The notes under the pieces were generated by a model. It did no database searches. It saw nothing but the letters and a program-made list of their open reading frames with translations, and was not told where the DNA came from. Of a stretch of 64,000 nucleotides of DNA, positions 59,942 through 64,000 are shown piece after piece. The stretch's first letter is position 1; each line of letters opens with the position of its first letter. This stretch comes from Paenibacillus sp. GP183 (GTDB lineage Bacteria > Bacillota > Bacilli > Paenibacillales > NBRC-103111): the NCBI RefSeq assembly GCF_900104695.1, contig NZ_FNSW01000001.1, positions 1,860,001-1,924,000 of the forward strand. Direction: 5' to 3'. Position numbers and translations under genes: made by a program.

Positions 59942-60703
59942 TTATCCGAAACGTCCGGTAATGTAATCTTCCGTACGCTGATCGTGCGGATTGGTAAAAA
60001 TCTTGTCGGTTTGATCGGTTTCAACCAGGTACCCATTCAGGAAAAAGGAGGTCATATCGGAAATCCGCGCGGCTTGCTGCATATTATGGGTCACGATAAT
60101 TATAGTATAACGTTCCTTTAAGATTTGCGTAAGCTCCTCCACTTTTAAAGTTGAGATGGGATCCAATGCGGAGGTAGGCTCATCCATTAATAGCACATCA
60201 GGCTCGACGGCCAAAAGGCGTGCGATACATAAACGCTGTTGCTGTCCACCGGACAACCCCAGCGCGGATTTATGCAAACGATCTTTGACCTCATCCCACA
60301 GGGCGGCTTGAACCAGACTGTGTTCAACGATTTCATCCAGTACGGGCTTCTTCTTGGTGCCATGGATACGCGGACCGTAAGCTATGTTATCATAAATGCT
60401 CATCGGGAATGGATTAGGGCGCTGGAATACCATGCCTACCCTTTTTCTCAGTGCAACCACATCGGAATCCGACGAGTAAATATTTTGCCCATCCACAAGA
60501 ACTTCACCATTAATCCGTACACCGTCAATCAGATCATTCATCCGATTCAAGGTCCTCAAAAAAGTCGACTTCCCGCATCCTGAAGGCCCGATCAAAGCCG
60601 CAATTGTATTAGCCCCAATATTAAGATCTATATCATGCAGGGCATGGTTATCCCCATAAAAAAGGTTTAGTTTCTCCGCTTTAATCTTATGCATCGTCGC
60701 CAC
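59942..60703 (-). CDS. pstB: Phosphate ABC transporter ATP-binding protein
   Basis: 253 residues from GTG 60703 with GGGGG upstream; an internal ATG at 60694 is also possible. Walker [11 protein letters not shown]-loop [16 protein letters not shown], signature LSGGQQQRL, Walker [14 protein letters not shown] and the switch His in VTHNMQQA are complete. It powers the PstC-PstA channel. Confidence 0.97.
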   Translation of the reverse strand: MATMHKIKAEKLNLFYGDNHALHDIDLNIGANTIAALIGPSGCGKSTFLRTLNRMNDLIDGVRINGEVLVDGQNIYSSDSDVVALRKRVGMVFQRPNPFPMSIYDNIAYGPRIHGTKKKPVLDEIVEHSLVQAALWDEVKDRLHKSALGLSGGQQQRLCIARLLAVEPDVLLMDEPTSALDPISTLKVEELTQILKERYTIIIVTHNMQQAARISDMTSFFLNGYLVETDQTDKIFTNPHDQRTEDYITGRFG

Positions 60704-60705
60704 GA

Positions 60706-61563
60706 TTATTTACCCCCGGATAATCTTTTTTGTAAAATTCGGCTGGGAATAGCCACTAAAAAGTTAAAGATCAGCACCACGATTAACAACAGGGCCGCAC
60801 TGCCCTGAGCAATGTGCTTGGCATCGGGTACAAGCGATTCTGCTTGCACATACCAGAGGTGCGTAGACAGCGTTTCCCCCATTTTGAGCGGGTTGAAGTC
60901 GGGGAAGAAACGGGAGACGGATAATCCCGCCGTATAAATAAGAATCGCAGATTCTCCTAATGCGCGACCGGCAACCAAGGTAACCCCTGTGATCAGGCTG
61001 GGCAGAGAAGCCGGAATTAACACTTTGCGGATGGCTTGCCATCTGGTTGAACCTAGCGCGAGGCTTGCTTCCCAGTAAGATTCGGGGACTGCGCGAATGG
61101 ATTCTTCCGTGACCCTTACAAGAACAGGAAGGTTTAGCAGCGACAGCGTCGCGGCACCGCCAATAATCGAAAACTTCAATCCGAGAAAGTTCACAAAGAG
61201 TAAAAAACCGAACAATCCGAACACAATTGAAGGTACGGAGGCAAGAGCTTCAACCGAAATCCTCACGATATCGGTAAATTTGTTCTTTTTCGCATAAATC
61301 GCTAAATATATACCTGCTCCAAAACCAATGGGGACCGATATGAGCAAGGACAAAAACAATATATAAAAAGAGTTGAACAGCTGAGGCCCTACACCCCCGC
61401 CTGCCATAATTTCCTGAGGTTTACCGAAGATAAATTTCCAGGACAGCTGTGGAAGGCCGTCACCTAAAATTTTGATCAAAAACCAGGCCAAGAGAAATAC
61501 AATAAAGCATCCTGCCGCCCAGAAATAAATTGTAGCCAGACGATCGGTCGTTTTACTGTTCAT
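60706..61563 (-). CDS. pstA: Phosphate ABC transporter permease PstA
   Basis: 285 residues with six membrane helices and the permease EAA loop ([20 protein letters not shown]). Conserved [19 protein letters not shown] and [20 protein letters not shown] are present. Its start overlaps the end of pstC by four bases. Two bases separate it from pstB. Confidence 0.96.
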   Translation of the reverse strand: MNSKTTDRLATIYFWAAGCFIVFLLAWFLIKILGDGLPQLSWKFIFGKPQEIMAGGGVGPQLFNSFYILFLSLLISVPIGFGAGIYLAIYAKKNKFTDIVRISVEALASVPSIVFGLFGFLLFVNFLGLKFSIIGGAATLSLLNLPVLVRVTEESIRAVPESYWEASLALGSTRWQAIRKVLIPASLPSLITGVTLVAGRALGESAILIYTAGLSVSRFFPDFNPLKMGETLSTHLWYVQAESLVPDAKHIAQGSAALLLIVVLIFNFLVAIPSRILQKRLSGGK

Positions 61564-62492
61564 TTCAGCTCACTCCTTTTGGCAACCATACGTATAACTA
61601 TAATGGAACCCATCGATATCAACAAGAGCACTAATGCCATAAGAAAGAGCGCATTGTTCCATGTCGAGCCGTAATTGGTGTTCCCCATATCTTTGACAAT
61701 AGCTGTAGTTAAAACTGTGGTGGATACCAGCAAGGATTTAGGCATTTGCGGTGAGTTCCCAATGACCATAAAAATAGCCATCGTTTCTCCGACGGCGCGT
61801 CCCATCCCAAGTATAATTCCTGTTAAAATGCCGGGTCTGGCTGCCGGTAGCAAAACACGCCATAAAGTCTGCCACCTTGTAGCTCCAAGCGCAAGTGAAG
61901 CTTCCTCTAATCGCTCCGGAAGAGATCGAATGGCATCCTCCGATATGGAAAGAATTGTAGGTAAAATCATGATAGCCAGAATGATCGCGGCGGGTAAAAT
62001 GCCATATCCGATGCCGCCCGTCATCTTACCTAGCCATGGGACGATAACCGTAAGTCCGATCAATCCATAGACGACAGAGGGAATACCGACAAAAAGATCC
62101 GTTGCCGGACGAAGAATTTCTCTCATCCATTTCGGTGCGATTTTGGCCATAAACATAGCTCCGGATAGAGCAAGCGGCACAGAAAGCAAGGCCGAAATGA
62201 TGGTTAATAAAAAGGTGCTGTACAAAAATGGCAATGCACCGAATTTATTGGTCGAAGGGGTCCAATCTGTAGAAAAGAAAAACTCCAATGGACTTACGGT
62301 CTGAAAGGTCTTAAGCCCTTGCAAGCCGACAAATGCAATAATGGAAAAAATGATCACAGATACAAGAATAGCGCTTCCGATAAATATCCATTTAAGCAAA
62401 TGATCCTGTCGGTGCTGAGCTTTGGTCCATTTCGCAGACTTGGGCCGATTGGATTCTGATGTTTTTTTAAGCTTGTCTGCCACTGGCGCCAA
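61560..62492 (-). CDS. pstC: Phosphate ABC transporter permease PstC
   Basis: 310 residues from TTG 62492, eight bases after AAAGGGGG; the frame upstream lies in the Pho-box promoter. Six membrane helices, the EAA loop EASLALGATRWQTLWRVLLP and the typical PATDLFVGIPSVVYGLIGLT. First gene of pstCAB-phoU and preceded by a multi-repeat Pho box. Confidence 0.95.
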   Translation of the reverse strand: MAPVADKLKKTSESNRPKSAKWTKAQHRQDHLLKWIFIGSAILVSVIIFSIIAFVGLQGLKTFQTVSPLEFFFSTDWTPSTNKFGALPFLYSTFLLTIISALLSVPLALSGAMFMAKIAPKWMREILRPATDLFVGIPSVVYGLIGLTVIVPWLGKMTGGIGYGILPAAIILAIMILPTILSISEDAIRSLPERLEEASLALGATRWQTLWRVLLPAARPGILTGIILGMGRAVGETMAIFMVIGNSPQMPKSLLVSTTVLTTAIVKDMGNTNYGSTWNNALFLMALVLLLISMGSIIVIRMVAKRSELK

Positions 62493-62544
62493 TGGTAGAT
62501 CCCCCTTTATCAAATTACACACTATTCTTATGATAGGCTACGAA

Positions 62545-62583
62545 TGTAAATGGATTGTCAATGAATTGTAAAGGGAATGTAAA
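62545..62583 (-). promoter_or_regulatory. Pho box upstream of pstC
   Basis: On the minus strand four direct hexamers spaced by five bases: TTTACA, TTTACA, TTGACA, TTTACA. This is the PhoP-binding pattern of Bacillus (TT-A/T/C-ACA every 11 bases). Confidence 0.88.
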
Positions 62584-62600
62584 CTTTCTATTCTTTGATG

Positions 62601-62632
62601 CAAAAAAAAGACGATGCATATGCACCGCCTTT
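62601..62632 (-). terminator. Terminator between pstS and pstC
   Basis: GGCG-GTGCATATGCAT-CGTC stem with a T run on the minus strand. It separates pstS from the pstC promoter; partial read-through is likely. Confidence 0.65.
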
Positions 62633-62649
62633 TTAAAAAAATCAGTTTC

Positions 62650-63576
62650 TTATTTTTTCAACAGGTCTGCTGGTAAGAATTTCAGATCCCTTACTTGCTT
62701 GCCTTGGAATTCTTTGCTTGAGATGAAATCGATGAATGCTTTGGCTGCGCCTTTTGCTTCACCTTTTGTATACATGTGCTCTACTCCAAACAATTTGTAA
62801 GATCCGTTCTTGATGTTATCTTCAGAGTAAGCTACTCCATCAATTTTCAAAGCTTTCAAAGTGTCATCAAGATAAGGAGTATCAATGTAACCGATTGAGC
62901 TTGTTGTACTGGCAACTGTAGTTTTTACTGCACCGGTAGTTTCTTGAGTAAGTCCTTCTTTAGTAAAGTCTTTTCCGTCGAGAATAATGGTTTGAACCAA
63001 TTTACGGGAACCGGAGCTGTCTGGACGGTGAACAACTGTAATTTTGGCATCCTTACCGCCAACTTCCTTCCAGTTCGTCACTTTGCCCATAAAGATATCA
63101 GCAGCTTGCGCTTTGGTAATGTTATCGACGTTTACGTCTTTGTTTACAACTAAAGCAAAAGGAGCGATTGCAACTTGGTGGTCAACAAGACCTTTGTCTT
63201 TGTATTCAGCTGCTGGCTCAACATCGGAGTTACCGATATCGGAAGTGCCGTCTGCTACGTTTTTCACGCCTACACCGGAACCGCCGGCAGTTACGTTGAT
63301 GGTTACTTTTGGATTTAAGGCCATGAAATCTGTTGCTGCTTGTTTAACCAAAGGAAGAAGCGCACTGGAACCGGAAGCTGTTACCGTACCTTCGATTGGT
63401 GTTGCAGAAGCAGTTGGAGCAGCTGTTGCGGAAGTAGTAGCTGCAGGTGCAGAAGCTTTTGGTGAAGCAGAAGCTGCGTTCTTATTATCTGTATTAGCGC
63501 AACCTGCTACAACCCCCATTAATAGAATTGCTGAAATCGCAAAAATGATTCCTTTTTTCGACATGAACTTTGACAT
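62650..63576 (-). CDS. pstS: Phosphate-binding lipoprotein PstS
   Basis: 308 residues from ATG 63576 after AAGGAGG; an ATG at 63585 is too close to the site. Lipobox VVAGC (Cys near residue 27), then an Ala/Ser/Thr/Pro linker. Phosphate-binding loops GSSALLPLVKQ, GGSGVGVKNVADG, DIGNSD and RPDSSGSRK are present. It delivers phosphate to PstCAB. Pho box upstream. Confidence 0.96.
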   Translation of the reverse strand: MSKFMSKKGIIFAISAILLMGVVAGCANTDNKNAASASPKASAPAATTSATAAPTASATPIEGTVTASGSSALLPLVKQAATDFMALNPKVTINVTAGGSGVGVKNVADGTSDIGNSDVEPAAEYKDKGLVDHQVAIAPFALVVNKDVNVDNITKAQAADIFMGKVTNWKEVGGKDAKITVVHRPDSSGSRKLVQTIILDGKDFTKEGLTQETTGAVKTTVASTTSSIGYIDTPYLDDTLKALKIDGVAYSEDNIKNGSYKLFGVEHMYTKGEAKGAAKAFIDFISSKEFQGKQVRDLKFLPADLLKK

Positions 63577-63645
63577 TGTCAGCATGTCCTCCTTTGTTTT
63601 TATCATCCTCAGTTATCTTAACAAGCCATTGTAAAATTCATGCAT

Positions 63646-63669
63646 GTGAAACGTTAAGGGAATGTAAAA
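63646..63669 (-). promoter_or_regulatory. Pho box upstream of pstS
   Basis: On the minus strand TTTACA, five bases, TTAACG, five bases and a degenerate third hexamer; a further TTTACA lies 19 bases closer to the gene. Confidence 0.75.
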
Positions 63670-63699
63670 CTTTTGTTTAACATCATTTGGTTGCCTAGA

Positions 63700-63795
63700 A
63701 TCTGAATCACGGATTTTCGGATAACGGATTCAATTAGGCTCATAATATCCCAATAGGACTTAAATTCCGCTAATGACGTTCGCTTCCGGATTAAG
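63700..63795. repeat. Possible interspersed intergenic repeat
   Basis: The region holds GGATTTTCGGATAACGGATT, GGACTTAAATTCCGCTAATG and TTCCGGATTAAGG, short related strings similar in style to those at 37.24-37.32 kb (GGACCT-x-GCCATTATT). They look like members of a family of non-coding repeats. Confidence 0.3.
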
Positions 63796-63864
63796 GATGA
63801 TGGTACAATGACATTGTTCATCATACTTATTTTTGATTCGGAATAAACAAAGGAGATGTTTCAC

Positions 63865-64000
63865 ATGGATGTTATGGATGCCATAATGGCTCGCCGTAAT
63901 ATTAAAAAATTCAAAACTGACCCTGTAGCTCGGGAGCAAGTTTTATCGTGGCTGGAAGCCGCAAGCTATGCGCCGAATCATCGCATGACAGAGCCCTGGG
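63865..64000 (+). CDS. Nitroreductase-family protein, N-terminal part (partial)
   Basis: ATG 63865 with AAAGGAG nine bases upstream; 45 codons before the window edge. DVMDAIMARRNIKKFKTDPV and WLEAASYAPNHRMTEPW are the FMN-binding N-terminus of NfsA/NfsB-like nitroreductases (RRS-R-f, AP-a-N-qpW). Substrate unknown; the rest lies outside the window. Confidence 0.85.
   Translation, partial: MDVMDAIMARRNIKKFKTDPVAREQVLSWLEAASYAPNHRMTEPW

Overview
The window looks like a chromosomal stretch of a low-to-mid GC, endospore-forming member of the Bacillales, most likely Paenibacillus or a close relative (inference). The pointers are an alpha/beta-type small acid-soluble spore protein with a sigma-G-like promoter, ytaF, the bacillithiol genes yojF-bshB2, a SipW/TasA-type matrix locus, an SLH-domain exoprotein, strong AAGGAGG ribosome sites and many TTG/GTG starts.

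Layout. 1-10.3 kb is ordinary chromosome: the end of a GNAT acetyltransferase, an XRE regulator, a GGDEF-EAL protein, a phosphodiester glycosidase-like membrane protein, a YtxH protein, KDPG aldolase, a cysteine-rich SufR-like regulator, YutE, a TPR protein, an SgrR-like solute-binding regulator and VanZ. At 10.45 kb lies an intact tRNA-Ala(GGC). Its 3' half is repeated at 31.06 kb and, partly, at 31.28 kb. A 20-bp direct repeat that resembles integrase arm sites accompanies each copy. The DNA between is an accreted integrative island. It carries a broken tyrosine integrase, a dGTPase fragment, a serine recombinase lacking its catalytic serine, fragments of an N-formylglutamate amidohydrolase and an HNH nuclease, an intact APH-type kinase and a secreted Ig-like repeat protein.

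The island core (16.35-26.8 kb, minus strand) is an eight-gene operon: a TapA-position secreted protein, the signal peptidase SipW, two TasA/CalY-like fibre proteins, a 1499-residue multicopper oxidase carrying eight glycine-rich repeats and three FN3 domains, a Met/His-tailed secreted protein, a CopC-CopD copper protein and a YcnI copper protein. It reads as a copper-loaded, oxidase-decorated extracellular matrix. Beyond the second junction (31.3-37 kb) follow a TadE/TadG pair behind a c-di-GMP-I riboswitch, a lipoprotein with a CuA-type site, a group II intron inserted just after a terminator, and another secreted protein with a possible metal site. This stretch extends the copper and surface theme. 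Two c-di-GMP turnover proteins in the same window could feed the riboswitch.

37-64 kb returns to chromosome: DoxX, an SDR oxidoreductase, several very small proteins, a polysaccharide deacetylase, selD-selU for selenouridine tRNA, a luciferase-like monooxygenase, bshB2-yojF, a lethal-factor/PPEP-like metalloprotease with SLH domains, nrdR, SASP, a lytic transglycosylase, coaE, ytaF, mutM, polA, a HAD hydrolase, an EAL-CBS-GGDEF protein, a complete IS4-family element with 9-bp target duplication, and a pstS-pstCAB-phoU phosphate locus with clear Pho boxes. The window ends inside a nitroreductase gene.
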